Positions 1-12,313 of a stretch of DNA of 64,000 nucleotides are shown here, in pieces. Positions within the stretch are counted from its first letter, which is position 1. The number at the start of each line of letters is the position of its first letter. Origin of the DNA: Marsupella aquatica (taxonomy: Eukaryota; Marchantiophyta); assembly GCA_973895155.1 (NCBI GenBank), contig OZ316892.1, forward strand, positions 27,652,001-27,716,000, in the 5' to 3' direction. Made by a program: the position numbers and the translations under genes. The notes beneath the pieces are model-generated. The model worked only from the letters and a program-made list of their open reading frames with translations, did not search any database and was not told the DNA's origin.

Positions 1-811
1 CGGTCGCCCTGTCATCGATGTAACCTTTGATGGGAGGTGTGAGTGAGGCGGGTATTCTGCTTTTAGGGAATGGGGTGAGATCAGGCATCAATGCTGCCTC
101 TCTCAAATGCGGAGGCAAAGCCGCAAGTGCTTCCTTCTTCAGTTGCAGCCTCACTGCTTCACCCTTCGCCCTTTCCCTGTCTGCCTTCAATAGAACTCGA
201 CTGCATTCCTTTGCGAGCCGTTTGCCTTCTTCTGATGTCAGTTGAATTGCAGACTCGGTTTCGATCCGAGTCACAACCTCTCCAATCTGTGGTCCCTCTT
301 CCTCTTCCACCGCCTCTACAGGCTTCGCCTTAGCCTCTTTGGCCTCCTTGGCCGCTTTCTTCTTCGCTGCCGCCTTCGCTAACTTCTCGAGAGCCTTCTC
401 CTGCTCAATTTCACGCAGCCGCTCCTGGCTGATGACGCCAAGGCGCTCTCTCTCCAGCAAACGCACCCTATCCTTCTCCTTCAGCGGGCTGAGGGGAGAT
501 GTCGCGTTGAGGCATGCGTCAATTAGGTCATTAAATCTCTCCCGCTGCTCCTTCTTCTCCTCCTTCTTCGTCGCGTTCTTGGCCTTCACGTTCTTCGCCG
601 GATTGGGTGTGGCCACCTTCTGCTGCGTACCAGCTGCCTCCCGGGCATAGAACCGCCGATGCTGCCGCTGCTGTGGTCCATTCCATCCCGCCGCATTGAG
701 CACCCATTCCGTCTGTCTCAAAACATCTAGAGATTGAGAAGGAGAACATGACAATGAGGGGCTCCTCAACAAGCTCTGCCGGCACCTCGACGCCGCCACT
801 CTCAATGCCAT
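1..811 (-). CDS. Mitochondrial large ribosomal subunit protein mL40-like, partial
   Basis: The frame is open from an ATG at 811 down to the window edge (about 270 codons), so the 3' end is missing. The N-terminus is rich in Ala, Arg and Ser and contains RRFYAREA, which looks like a mitochondrial transit peptide and cleavage region. A Lys/Glu/Ala-rich coiled-coil middle follows. The conserved end reads RLAKECSRVLLKADRERAKG, then ALPPHLREAALMPDLTPFP and ASLTPPIKGYI. The pattern 'L..EA...D...FPF......TPPI..Y' is the family signature I recall for mL40 of the mitoribosome; plant homologues are often annotated only as uncharacterised. The role would be structural, in the mitochondrial large subunit. 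No intron is seen in this part. The mitochondrial targeting is more certain than the exact subunit name. Confidence 0.7.
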   Translation of the reverse strand, partial: MALRVAASRCRQSLLRSPSLSCSPSQSLDVLRQTEWVLNAAGWNGPQQRQHRRFYAREAAGTQQKVATPNPAKNVKAKNATKKEEKKEQRERFNDLIDACLNATSPLSPLKEKDRVRLLERERLGVISQERLREIEQEKALEKLAKAAAKKKAAKEAKEAKAKPVEAVEEEEGPQIGEVVTRIETESAIQLTSEEGKRLAKECSRVLLKADRERAKGEAVRLQLKKEALAALPPHLREAALMPDLTPFPKSRIPASLTPPIKGYIDDRAT

Positions 812-1129
812 TGCATTCCTATCGATCACTCACTCACTCACCCACTCGTTCATTGATTCATTTTTCACTGTCTGCCCTCGTGCTACAAAGGTCGGAGCAG
901 CAGTTGAGCCATTGTTACTTCGACATGTCTGAAATCATGCTGATTGACCGCGATCTAACAGTGAAACATGACTTTCAGCTCGACTCATCAAGCACTAGCT
1001 CTTGCTCACAAGAAATTGATTTCTGAGGGGCATTTGACGAAAGGAAACGACTCTCGGAAGAGAGCAGAAGAGGAGAAAAGTGCAGAGTTGTGGAATTGAT
1101 TCTGAAGACCGTCTGTTTCTCTTTCCTTT

Positions 1130-1560
1130 GAGCAAAGCTTGTTCGACTTCCACTTATTCTGAGGGTGAGGTTGGAAAGGGAGTGGGAGGGGGGAGGTAGT
1201 GGGATGGGAGTACAATAGTCCCAACTCCAATTGTTTTCTTGTTTCCTTGTTTTGTTTTTTGTTGGGCAAGAAGGTGCCCCAGGTATAGTATGGAGGCCCT
1301 AGCTAACACCTAGGCTAGGAGAATTAGAGCACACAAAAGTACTTGAGTATTTGTACCTAGCCAACTCTGTTGGAACTTTCAACAACATGGGCCGGCTAGG
1401 AGTTGAACCTAGGACCTCCTGTGTGGGTTTTTTTTTCTTTCCAAAAAGCTTGTTCGATTTCCACTTATTCTGAGCGTGAGGTTGGATAGGGAGTGGGAGG
1501 GGGAGTGGGAGTGGGATGGGAGTACAGTAGTCCCAACTCCAGTTGTTTTAGTAATATATG
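1130..1560. repeat. Duplicated 100-bp unit flanking a SINE-like segment
   Basis: A block beginning GCTTGTTCGACTTCCACTTA and running into a G-rich GGGAGTGGGAGG stretch occurs at about 1136-1234 and again at about 1448-1550. A third, diverged copy lies at about 10169-10248, next to the methyltransferase gene start. Between the first two copies, the minus strand around 1390-1420 contains a pol III B-box-like GGTTCAACTCC, which suggests a tRNA-derived SINE fragment. No coding potential is seen. Confidence 0.6.
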
Positions 1561-1574
1561 TTAGGAATCGAGGT

Positions 1575-1950
1575 TACCTATGTGTAACCATTTTTTAAGA
1601 TACCTGATATTCCCATAATCTCTTGCCCGGAAGTAACCTTTCTCTAGACAATAATTACATACTATCATGGAGGTCTTGGCAGAGGATTGGAATGAATGAA
1701 GGTGACCAAATCATGTGTAACCATTTTTGGAGGTACTTGCTATTTTCATAATCTCTTGCCCAAAAGTGACCTATTTCCAAACAGTAATTATGTACTATAA
1801 TGGAAGTATGGGCAGGGGTTTGGAATGCATGTGACTGATGTGTAACCATTTTTTGAGGTGCTTGCTATTCTCACAATGTCTTGCTTGGAAGTAAACTTTT
1901 TCCGGACAGTAATTCGTACTATAATGGAGGTCTGGGTAGGGGTTCTAGGC
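1575..1950. repeat. Tandem repeat, about 126 bp, three copies
   Basis: Three successive diverged copies start at 'GTAACCATTTTT' (about 1586, 1718 and 1840). Each contains 'ATAATCTCTTGCC' (or a variant) and 'TACTATAATGGAGGTCTGG' (or a variant). Divergence between copies is visible throughout, so the array is old. Confidence 0.75.
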
Positions 1951-2119
1951 TGAACCTTGCTCCAAGAAAGCTAAGAAAAGCTTCTCGGCTACTGTTGGTT
2001 AAGTTTTTTTTTTCACTTTCTGGTCACAGGGTTACAGGCAACTAACCCCAGACCAGACTACCATTATTGTGTACTTGTTTAGTTTTCTATGGGCAACAAG
2101 GTGCCCCAAGCATAGTAGT

Positions 2120-2785
2120 GAGCCCTGCTCACATCCAAGCTTGTAGAATAAGAGCACAAAAAATCCATGAGGGTTTGCACCTAGCCACCTGTTGGGAAGC
2201 GAGGAAACAGACCTCCATGTAGCTAACACCCAGGCTCGGAGAATCCAGAGCACACCAAAGTCCCATTTACACCTAGCCACCTGCTGGGAAGCGGAGTAAC
2301 AGACCTCTATAGCTAAAACCAGCTTTGGAGAGTCAGAGCACACCAAAGTCCCAAAGATTTGCACCCAGCCAGTTGCTCGGAAGCAGAGAAACAAAGCTCT
2401 CTAGCTATCACCCAGGTTTGGAGAATTGGAGAATTGGAGTACACCAAAGTCCCAAGGATTTGCAACTACCCACCTGCTGGGAAGGAGAGAAACAGACCTC
2501 CGTAGCTAATTCCCAGGTTTGGAGAATCAAAGCACAACAAAGTCTTCAGAATTCGCACTCAACCACCTGCCGGGCCACCTGCTGGGAAGAAACAGACCTC
2601 TTTAGCTAACACCCAAGTTTGGAGAATCAAAGCACACAAAAGTCCCCTAAGTTGCACCTAGCCACCTGTTGGGAAGCGGACATAAAACAAACCTCCCTAG
2701 CTTACCACCCAGGTTTGGAGAATCTGAACACACCAAAGTCCCCTAGGATTTGCCCCTAGTCAGCTTTTGGGAAGCAGAGATATAC
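2120..2785. repeat. Minisatellite, about 90-101 bp unit, about seven copies
   Basis: Units begin at 'TAGCTAACACCCAGGTTTGG' or a close variant at 2220, 2310, 2402, 2503, 2603 and 2698, with a diverged copy before them from about 2122. Each carries GAATC..AGCACACCAAAGTCCC, then GCACCTAGCCACCTGCTGGG, then GAAACAGACCTC. Spacing ranges from 90 to 101 bp. The segment at 1268-1390 is a more distant relative. The short open frames here are products of the repeat. Confidence 0.85.
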
Positions 2786-3282
2786 ATAGAAAGCGGGATA
2801 GAAAGGGTGGAGTAGGATGTAGGGGTGAACAAGTGCATCAGTTTACGAGAGAAGAGAGATGGGTATGAAGGGCAGGTTGGTAATGAATGTGAGTTTGCGT
2901 TGCTAGTTAAACTAGTGCACTAAGGTGTGGGATGTGAGGTTAAGAATAAGGCATCAGAAGGGATGGGGAGGAGGAGAGGTTGGGATTTGAGTGTGCTTGG
3001 AGAGTTTCTTGTGTTTAGAAACTTGTAGGTGGATATTCAGGAATTTTAAGAGTGTAACTTCACATTCCATGAAAGAAAACAAGGTCTGAATTTACTATTG
3101 TTGGCAAATGTGTGATGACTTTTAAGATACAACGCAATAAGCAAGGACCAGTGACCTTGTCCTTGTGTCCAGCCTGAAAATCGTGCTTCAAAATGGTTTT
3201 TTGTTGTGTCCTTGGGGCTAGCCTAAAATTTGTGTCTTGAAAATGCTTTTGGGGTGACTGCATATAGAATTTTTTCCCAAAC

Positions 3283-3572
3283 TGTCCATATGGAATCTAT
3301 CCGATCATGGCTCTCTTATCTCGCTGTTAGTAGTGGTTGCACTTGGCTGCCTTGGACCCCTCGTTAGTTGGTACGCCATCTCCCCAAAAGATCCGCTTTG
3401 GTCAGTCTGACTATGCCCACTTAGTTTGTCATAACCGTAATTAGCCCAATGATCAAAGACTCACTCTTGTCTGTTTCTGTTGCTAGCGCTCTCATGCACC
3501 CTATCCAAATTGTATTTAAGCACCTCAGTGCTCCATGTTAATTAAGTTTAGAAGCTATTGTAAACTTCTACA
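3283..3572 (+). repeat. 5' LTR of the copia element
   Basis: This LTR is about 290 bp, starts TGTCC and ends TTCTACA just before the primer-binding site. It shares long stretches with 6228-6455, including TAGTGGTTGCAC.TGGCTGC, AAATTGTATTTAAGCACCTC and ATGTTAATTAAGTTTA. A TATTTAAG box and the conserved segment after it are the likely promoter and transcript start. Confidence 0.8.
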
Positions 3573-4126
3573 TGGTATCCGAGTTCTCCGCTCTTGGAAC
3601 CCGGGTTGGAACCAGCATTCTATTAGAGTGTTGTTCATCACCATTGATGGCTTTGGGCGACGCAACCAAGATCTCCTTTTCAGATTTTGACAAGTTACTT
3701 GGGGCACACAACTACATTGTGTGGTCCTTTCATGTTGAGCAAATTCTGAGAGAAAGGGATCTATGAGAGATCATCAATCCCACCATCAACGCACACGTGT
3801 CATCAGCTGAAGGACGAGGTGTTGTATAGCAGCAAGCTCCCTTACAAGCATAGATCGCAGCCTCAACATCTTCTTCCAAAGGAGGTGTGGCTGAGAAGCA
3901 GCCTATGGCTACACCCTCTGCAAGCATATCAAAGAGTCCGACAAACCTTAAGAAGCACAAGGAAAGAGTAATCATTGTCCTTACCAAGACTGTCAATTAG
4001 TACTACATTATGTCAATTACTCCATTATTCCTCTTGTTAGAAGGCTTCATAATGATCCTGCCAAGCTTTGCCAATTCTAAAGCAGTAGTATGAGTCTTCA
4101 ATACTCCAACCTAAGCTAGATCTAAA

Positions 4127-5105
4127 GATGACACTTATTGAAGCTAGTTTGAGTGAGGGACCTTCACTGGATTCACGGAGACAATTCCCTGTAATGTCAT
4201 TAATTGAACCTCTATTATCCCTCACAACCCACCTGAATACTCTCCACATTTTTGGGTCCCAGGTCAGTTTCAGGCCACGAGGTTTTTGGGTACCCTCGCT
4301 GCCCCTGCCCAGCCCATGTCTAGGTAGTTCTTACAATTTTCCGTCAGCACTCACAGGATTTCACAACGGTCGAGCCTAACTTGATTTGTGAGAAACTTAT
4401 TCTCTCCCGCATGAGGAATGTGCAAAGATATTATGCGCGCACATTCCACACGGTTGGTTAGAATGTCATAATGAAACATTGTGCACATGCATTTAGATTT
4501 TAAAAATGGCAAGGCAAGCTAGTCACTCAAATCATAGGGTGACATTGGCATGCCTAGCATCCTGCAATGAGATGTGTGCTTACCGTGAATAGTTTAGGAG
4601 AGAAATCGTTTTTTTATCTGATCAGGTCTCCTCTATTGGCAAGGACTATACTACAGATTTTATTCCGTTGGGTGTTACTTTTGCAGGCTTAAAGTATTAC
4701 ATGTGCATTGTGCATTGGTATTAATAAGTATCCTGTTGTGACAAAAAGAATCCACCCCAAATATCCAAGACAGGTTGAAGTCAAGATATTATCCATTCAA
4801 AAATACAAAGGAAATCTGAGGAACAACAAGAGAGCAGCCCAGATAACACATTAAAATTAAAAATAGTAGTAAACGGGGCTACAAAAATGACTAGGTTGAA
4901 GGGCTGCCTAGGCATGGGATAGGCAGGGCAGGAGGGGACCAAAAAGGTCCCGACCTGAAACTGAAGTGGGACCCAAAAATGGGGAGACTCTTCCGGTGGG
5001 GTGTGGGGGATATAATCGAGGTGCAATTAATGACAATACAGGGAAGCGTCTTTGAGAATTTCACTAGAGGACACCTCAAGAAGATTGAGCATGACGTGAT
5101 GGAAC
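4127..5105. mobile_element. Foldback/TIR element nested in the copia copy
   Basis: The sequence at about 4130-4330 is the diverged reverse complement of about 4905-5100. Matching landmarks are TGTAATGTCATTAATTGAAC with GTGCAATTAATGACAATACA, ACATTTTTGGGTCCCAGGTC with CCCAAAAATGGGGAGA, and CCCATGTCTAGG with CCTAGGCATGGG. The arms are about 200 bp and the spacer about 575 bp. No transposase is visible in the spacer. Short open frames in both arms are mirror images of each other. The class could be a MITE or a Mutator-like foldback; I cannot decide without target-site duplications. Confidence 0.7.
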
Positions 5106-6227
5106 TAGGTAGTGTAGGAGAAGAAGTTGACCATAAGGAAACTAATTTAGATGTGTTAAGCTAGAAACTTGCTGGTCTACATTCAAATTAGTTTACCATG
5201 TCATGTATGCCAAGGATCCTCTAGCCACTTTTGCAAATCTGGAGGACTATTTATAGGCTGAGGAACTTTGTCGCAAACCACACAGCAAATCTGGTGAACA
5301 GTATGTCCTTACTTGCCCTTCCTTACCAAAGCCTTGGCGAAGGGGGAAGCGGCCATCGATCACGGACATGGAAGAGGGGGCCACGACAAAGGATGACAGT
5401 AGAGAGGTGGACCAGACTAACGTATTTGCAAATCCTATGGCCAACAAGGTCAATAGGAAGCTGAGTGCTTTATCTAAACTCCCAGCACTAAGATCAAGTC
5501 GATGTATGTGTCTGAATAGAAGGACCTACACTCCAAGATCAAGGACATCAAAGCTACTCCTAAGGCGTACTTTGCTGAAGGCGACATTGGAGACAACAAC
5601 TTTGAGTTGGGCTTAACCAGTGAGGCCAAGCCTCCACTCACCCTTGAAGGCATGCTTAGCAAACTGGATGTTGCAGGCACTAACGATAAGACCTGGATCC
5701 TCGACAGTAGAGCCTCAACTCTTATAAGTTATGACAGTAGTAGCTTTAATTGTGCCTATAATTGTGAATCTAACCGGAGGCGGTTCCACCTCCGATAACC
5801 TGACGGCTGATGGCTCTAAAATGTCAGTCTCGGGATCTGGTTGTATTCCCCGTTCTAAAAATAAATCAACTGGTTATGTTCTGTATGTACCAATCATCTA
5901 TTAGAAGAAGCTAATCATAGGAGCTCTATCAAGCCTCCCTGCCATCCAAAAGTCTGTGAGCAAATTGGTCAGAGTATACCCAAGCTGGCAACGAACATTT
6001 GGTGCAACAATCTTGGAACATGCTGACCTCTGGCGGACCCCTACAGCTAGTCCTACGGTTTCTCTTTCTAGGGCAAAGTTTATTATGACATTCACTGATG
6101 ATCTCTCTCGAACACTTATGGATATACTTTCTCATAACCAAGGATGAGGCTTTAGAGAAATTTAAAGAAGTCTAAATCTCTTTCAGTGCAAAAGTTGCTT
6201 GTCTCAGCAATAGAGGGGGAGAATACA

Positions 6228-6455
6228 TGTCGGATCACAGAAATACGTCAGTTCTGTCCGGTCCTGGCTCCCTTGTCTAGCTGTCTGTAGTGGTTGCACC
6301 TGGCTGCACCCCACTTAGTTTGTCGTAACTATTAGCCCACTGATAAGAGTCTCACTCTTGTAGGTTTCTGTCACTAGCGTTCTCATGCGTCCTCTCCAAA
6401 TTGTATTTAAGCACCTCAGTGCTCTATGTTAATTAAGTTTACAAGCTATTGAAAG
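6228..6455 (+). repeat. 3' LTR of the copia element, internally deleted and truncated
   Basis: It begins TGTCGG just after a polypurine-like tract (GAGGGGGAGAATACA). Relative to the left LTR it lacks the segment matching about 3355-3405, and its end breaks off after AAGCTATTG, without the terminal GTAAACTTCTACA. Confidence 0.75.
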
Positions 6456-6459
6456 GGCT

Positions 6460-8500
6460 GAACATCAAGAAGGTAGTCTCCAGCCATGATGTGTATCCCC
6501 CCGACGCTCCAATTAATTATTGTATTGGATGCACAAAAAACCACTTGGTGATGATCATATTGTGCCACCAGTGGAGATGCTCTAAGATTAGAACAAAGAC
6601 CTTTTATCAACCTCAATTGACTTTTTTTAGAAAGTGCCAAGTTTACAACCCTGAACCTAGGATGGGCCTCTAGTTCATCCCATAACAATCAACAATGGAA
6701 CATAGTCAAATTTGATTTCCCAACTTGACATCCAAAGCCAGGAAAAAGGTTGTTTAAATCTACTTGTTGATGCATAGCAGGAGGGGACACATTTTAAGCG
6801 GACTATAGTCACACCTTCTATTGTCATAGAATTGTGTTTTCTTGTTTTGCTTCAGAGATATGAATGGACACTTTTCTACTCATCCAACTTCAGCAAAATT
6901 CTTCATTGGAATATGAAGATCTAGCCCTAAACTGGTTCGAACAAAAATCAGTCTCCTCTTATAGAGTCTTTTTTCTGTTGGGCAGGCTCCTCTTATGCAG
7001 CCCTTTCTCTTTTGTCTGTGCACTGAAGAGATTTCCTCGCCATCTCAAATCCAGAATAGGTCACTGATGTTATTGATTAAAACAACTTTTGACAATTTGG
7101 AACGACAAATTAATATTGAGATGTTGGAAGTAGTCATTCAATTATAATCAAATTGAAGGGACTCGTGAATTGCTTGTTGTCTAGATGTTATTGCCTTGAA
7201 AACGTGCAAAAAGGACTCCAACACTAGCTACAATGCAATTTTTGAAATTAGCCTTTGAGGTATTCATTCTTGGTGTCTTTAATCAGCATGGCAGTTGAAT
7301 TTAAAGGAGCAATTAACAAATGAATAATTTTGTGTTCAGGGTCAGAGAGGAATATAGATAGCAAAAGTGAAACAGGTGGATTTAGGGAAGCCTTGAACGA
7401 ACGAGTGATTTTGTGTTGCAGGGTCAGAGAGAGGGACAGCAAGAGAGAAATTCAATCTATCTTATGTCCTATATCCCACTGTCATTTCGAAATTGAACCC
7501 ATTGACAACATTACAAGAGAACAATTGAATCCATCATATAACCTACAACCCACTCTCTTTTGGAAATTGAATGCATGGCCAACATTTGGCCTCGGAGGTG
7601 GTTGATGTCTGAAGAGAAAGTCTATTGCTTGTTCTGTGAGCTTGATCAGTGTTCTTTGGGCCTTACAGAAACGTTAGTACAGATCATCGCCTAGATTTTG
7701 TTCGGTTCTCTTTGCAGTAATCTTGAATTTGTTCCATCTCATCTGTCTCCTCGCTATCTACGATTAGGTCATTCTCTTCTTTAATTTCTCACTGGGGAAT
7801 TCCAACAGAGCAGGGCTTGCAGTGTTCAGAGCATTCTTGTTGTCAGTAAGCTCCAGGCTATGGCCTGAGCATGCTTGTGTAAATGCTTCGAGTCAAAATT
7901 AACCCTGACTGTCACAGTTGACAAAAAAACGGAAAGGTAGGTAGAAGACAGCAATAGGATTCGCAAACATGGAAGACGGAGGAGAAATAAAAGTAAGCCG
8001 GGGAATGATGAATGTGGAACTAGCCCAACCGTTATATGATCCTGTGCAATCATTACCTCGAAAATAAATAAATCAAGCACAAGCAGCTCAATTGACCTCT
8101 CTGGAGACTCAGCAATGGAAAAATATTACCACATTGGCTAGGACTTAAACAGGAAAGGTCAGACACAATTTGGCAAAAAATGAAATACAACTCTTGAATT
8201 AAGTATTTTACATCAACGGATTGGGCTTCCTTCAGAATACCTGCCTGCCGAACACTCGTATCTGTAACTAAATTGAAGTCTGGGGGACATTGGGCTACAA
8301 GGCTTGGTGTTTTATCCAGCTGATCACGTGGTTATTGTATTCACTGGAACTTCTCGCTCGCTTTCAAGCAATTTCATCTGGGTGCCTTACCCGACGACTA
8401 AGTCCCCAATCCAATAAATTTCGTCATTTCTGTATTCTCTCAAGATGCAGCTGTGACAGATTGACAAAGAAAAATCACAAGAGGAAACGTAAGACTGATG
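6460..8500. other. Intergenic, no gene recognised
   Basis: AT-rich sequence between the copia remnant and the methyltransferase gene. A short direct repeat (GTGTT.CAGGGTCAGAGAG) occurs at about 7330 and 7412. The right end probably holds the 3' untranslated region of the minus-strand methyltransferase gene. No open frame here has a recognisable domain. Confidence 0.5.
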
Positions 8501-8511
8501 GCCATGGTGAA

Positions 8512-10101
8512 CTAAGATATGGTGGACAATTGTGGAGGCTGTCCAACGAGGATGTGCGAGACACCTACAGTACCAGCCTTATCATTTGACAGTGAAAAGA
8601 GATCCGTCGAATAACCTAATTCCCGTGAAGCCTCATTGCGATCTAGCTCCAGCATAATCTTACAGAGAGAATGTAATCGGCTAGAGGAGCTTTCGTGGTC
8701 ATAGCTACTCCAATCGGCTGCACGAGCCAGAACTTGGAATTCCTTCTCGGAAATGTAAGCACGCAACCATTTGGAACGTGGGTAAGCAAGTGACAAACTT
8801 ACAGTGTCCATGGAATCTCTGGAAAGATAAGTTTCAGCAGGCTGACAGACTCGGGCCTCTACAAAGAAATTTTCAGTGCCATTCACTAAGTTTAGATTTG
8901 AAACTTCAAGTTCCATGTTATTGGAGTCTAGTGATCTAGGGTGGTTGGTAAAGTTCTTAGATAAAGAGTCAATATTTGATAAGGAGATTTGGTCAATAGC
9001 TACTGAACTCGAAATAGAACCTATACTCGTCTGAAATTTCATGTGTTGCGCTGAATTGAGTATGACCTGCTCGATGGGTATTTGGAGCTTACCAACACAA
9101 CAGGGGGACATCACATATGCGGCACGGTGTTTTAAAGCCTGCAAAAGCGCCAAGTCCGTAGCAATCCCACAAGCGTGGAGAGCAACACACGCATCAAAGC
9201 GCTCAGAGAACATTTCTATGCGCCCATGGAACCCTTGCACGTTTTGAAGGTTGGCCTTCCGAGCTCGTTCCACCAGTAAAGCGATGCTTTGTTGCTTGAA
9301 ATCAACTCCAACGAAATATAGCTCGGGAAGCAGGGCAGCTAGAGGAAGAGTGAGAGCTCCCGACCCACATCCAAAGTCCACAATTTTTGAACCTGCTTTC
9401 AGTCTGAGAGAGTTCAAAGCTAAGGCAATATTCTCAACTTGAAACTTCTTTCTTTCACCTCGCCCCATGTAACAACAATGTCCACTGCCAGAATCGTCTT
9501 CCTCGTCCTCCGTGTCATTGTTTTGGATCTGTTGCTCCTCCGGGTTGGAACAGGACGAAGCAGGATTGTACCCACTCCCTCTCATCGGATCAGCACTCTC
9601 AGGAACGTTTTCCCATGCAATAGTGAAAGTATCCATGCTGCTAATATCACCAACTGCAGCAAAAGGCCAAGAAACAGATTCCAGCTGTTGATTAAAATAC
9701 AGCTCTCTAGATTCGCTCCCATTCAAGGATGCCCATGATCTCTGCTCACCAGTCCCATTAGGTTCAAATGATGAGGGAGGAGGCGGTAATGCTTCCAGAC
9801 AGGGTAATCGGGGAACCCTAATTTTCCGCAAAATGGACAGAATTTGCTGCCATAAAAGCTCTTCTCGAGATGGACCTCCGACCAGGCGAAACTTTTCCCT
9901 CCGGCTAACGATCCCAACCTGCTCTTTACATTCGTCGCTTGCACCGTGTGGGTGCTGGCGCCTACTTGAATCCGCAATGTCTGCAAATTCCCATGAATAT
10001 CCAAGCCACGAACTTGCATGCATCCCTGTACATCCGAGGCAGGCAGCTCTGCACTGACTCAACTGAATAGGTTCCACAAAATCTGAAATACCTATGGTCA
10101 T
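8512..10101 (-). CDS. GSTCD-type SAM-dependent methyltransferase
   Basis: A single uninterrupted frame of 529 codons starts at an ATG at 10101. The Rossmann methyltransferase domain lies in the middle: SAM-binding motif I reads VDFGCGSGALTLPLA (about residue 240), followed by YFVGVDFKQQS, then VALHACGIATDLAL and MSPCCVGKLQ. The LHACG...TD and PCC.GK motifs belong to the Methyltransf_32/GSTCD group. The C-terminus, LELDRNEASRELGY then SHILVGQPP, matches the ending I recall for GSTCD proteins. PRSKWLRAYISEKEFQVLARAADWS is typical of plant members. A His/Cys-containing acidic linker (residues 195-215) precedes the domain. The substrate is unknown; an RNA is a reasonable guess from similarity to TRM13-like enzymes. 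The N-terminal 230 residues match nothing I know, so an upstream intron or a later start is possible. Confidence 0.85.
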   Translation of the reverse strand: MTIGISDFVEPIQLSQCRAACLGCTGMHASSWLGYSWEFADIADSSRRQHPHGASDECKEQVGIVSRREKFRLVGGPSREELLWQQILSILRKIRVPRLPCLEALPPPPSSFEPNGTGEQRSWASLNGSESRELYFNQQLESVSWPFAAVGDISSMDTFTIAWENVPESADPMRGSGYNPASSCSNPEEQQIQNNDTEDEEDDSGSGHCCYMGRGERKKFQVENIALALNSLRLKAGSKIVDFGCGSGALTLPLAALLPELYFVGVDFKQQSIALLVERARKANLQNVQGFHGRIEMFSERFDACVALHACGIATDLALLQALKHRAAYVMSPCCVGKLQIPIEQVILNSAQHMKFQTSIGSISSSVAIDQISLSNIDSLSKNFTNHPRSLDSNNMELEVSNLNLVNGTENFFVEARVCQPAETYLSRDSMDTVSLSLAYPRSKWLRAYISEKEFQVLARAADWSSYDHESSSSRLHSLCKIMLELDRNEASRELGYSTDLFSLSNDKAGTVGVSHILVGQPPQLSTIS

Positions 10102-12313
10102 CTATGGTTACAATTTGAGACAATGTAGCAGTGGGCTTATTACGAGATACCTCCGTTTCCTTTCAGAAAAGCTTGTTCGACTTCCATTTCATTTGAGAGG
10201 TGAGCTTGGACAGTGGGAGTACAGTGGTCGCCAACTCCCACTCCGTGCATGCAAACAGAGTCTCAATCCTGTTCATAGTATTCATAGGCTACAAGCTGTA
10301 ATCGATCAAACTAAACCTACACCACAAACGCAGTTTCATTTCCTTATGAGTCATGCTCCCACGATTTACACCAACGGTCAAATGATAAAATTGGAGACTC
10401 TATCTGTTCGCCCCTGTTCATGACATTCATTCTGCTTCCTGTACTTTGCCAACCAAGTTTCCTTTCGTACTGAAATTCCAACAATTGCCGCAAATTACAG
10501 AACTCCTTTGAAGCGTATTTGTCATGTACTCTGTCACAATCTTCTGCTATAACATCGAACTCTGAATCAACCAACCTTTGCTATCCGCCTTCCTGTGACA
10601 TTGTTCGATGTAACCAAATTGCATCAACGGGAACAGGTTCACCCCTTTTCTCCACGTGACATCAATGCACGAAAGGTATATGCTTATCCATTTGTTACCA
10701 GACTCTTGTCTATATTTCCAGCAGCCCTCCATTTTTCTCCTGATCTCTGATGATCTTGTTGTCGCCTCAGACAGCTGCGTACCACTTCGGATGACGAAAA
10801 AATCACACCCCTAGATCGCCATTCAAGCTGACTTTCTGCATGTTCGTATTGCTTTCTTTCTCCTTTCATAACCATCTTCTCAGATTATTTCTCCCAAAAT
10901 GAATTTGGATATCCATCAGATTTTCAGAGGAAGGACAGGAAATGACAATAGAAACAGAGATTACTGAATCAGTGTTGAGAGAACTCAGGAATTTTGCCAC
11001 AAATGAGTGACAGTAGCAACAGTAGGGTTTTAGCCTCAAACCCAGACAAATGGAGCCAAGGCAGTCTCTAATTCTGGGCACACCTACACTCAGGAGCCTC
11101 TGACTTGTCACTATGACAGACATGAGCCGTCAGATTAAGATCTAGCAGTCATAGATACCTTTCACTACGTTAGATTAAGATCTAGAGGTCATAGATACCT
11201 TTCACTAAGTTAGGAGGAGGAGTGCTGTTAAACTCTCTATGTTCCGTGTAAGCAAAGGAGGCATACAAACAGACCGTGCTGCAAAACTGAAAAGCAGGAC
11301 AACAATTGTCCAGTCTGGTTATGGACGGTGTAATCGTTTAAGGTAACCCATGGACGGGTGGGGGTTATGGGCTGCAATCCCCGAGAGCCGTGAGCCCCAG
11401 GGGGTTACAACTATGGCCCCCCAAACAGGCCATGGATTAGCAAGCTTGATTTTTTAAGACTTTGCAAGGCTGGCTGGGATTATGAGACTTAAACTTCCTT
11501 GCAAGGGGGTTATGGTTGGGACCTCCCCTGAAACTACAAAGGAAAAAAGATGGGAGGGGGTTATGATTGCAAGCAAACAAAGTCAATTGGGACCTAGTTA
11601 TTCCCATCTATGATCAGGAGCTCCATTGGTCAGTTGAAACCTGGTCCCGTAGTCCCAGCATGATACACAATGATGGTAGATTCAACAGACTCCATTGACG
11701 ATGAACCAATGGGGTGTGAGACCGTACTCATTGGGGTTTACGCAAACCAATGGGGTGTGAAACCTTAGTCATTGGGCTCTGTTCATTCTACTCCAAGCAT
11801 TGTGGTGACATTGTATGTGCTAGCATGCCTCTTCACTTTTTCGCTCCGGGCCATCCCATTGGCCGAATGAGGGGTTTCATTTCAATCAGCACCTTATAGA
11901 CAGATGTCAAACCAAAGAAATCCTGCCACGCGGAAAGTAAGGCCTAGAAAGTGTCCCCTCGTGTGGAGTGGTGCCCTCAAACAAGAATGCAGTCCAAGGT
12001 AGCCTTTTGACCCTGTCTCGCCCTCTTATGCCGATTCCTTCCTTAGAAGACTCACAATTTCTTATATTATTATGTAAGGGGAGTCCTAAAGACTGCTGGT
12101 TTGGTGCGGGTGTGCATTGAGGTTCAGGGTGAGGGGGTTTGGGGTTTTTTGTTTTTCCTAAATTTTGTTGGGGAGGCGTGGGGGTGGTGGGCAATAGCTT
12201 GGTCGGTGGATTTTGTCCAATTTTACTTGTGGTTGTGGGGGGTATGTGTGTTGGCTTGTGTGAGAGGGTTGATTTTTGATCTTTACTACACCGTCACATT
12301 TTTCTTTCCATCA
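10102..12313. other. Intergenic, local duplications only
   Basis: The left end is the promoter side of the minus-strand methyltransferase gene and includes the third copy of the GCTTGTTCGACTTCCA repeat (10169-10248). A tandem duplication of about 43 bp (GATTAAGATCTAG.GGTCATA) lies at about 11125-11210. CCAATGGGGTGTGA is repeated at about 11706 and 11749. No gene is recognised. Confidence 0.5.

Larger units (their letters stand above)
3283..6455 (+). mobile_element. Degenerate Ty1/copia LTR retrotransposon
   Basis: Two related LTRs bound this element. The primer-binding site TGGTATCCGAG (from 3573, like the usual copia TGGTATCAGAGC for initiator Met-tRNA) directly follows the left LTR. Gag remnants read KLLGAHNYIVWSFHVEQILR (about 3690-3760). 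A protease remnant reads TWILDSRAST near 5690. Integrase remnants (about 6020-6160) include AKFIMTFTDDLSRT. Many stops and frameshifts interrupt all of these. The reverse transcriptase and RNase H regions are absent: the integrase remnant runs almost directly into a purine-rich GGGGGAGAAT tract and the right LTR. The element cannot move on its own. A foldback element is nested inside it. Confidence 0.85.
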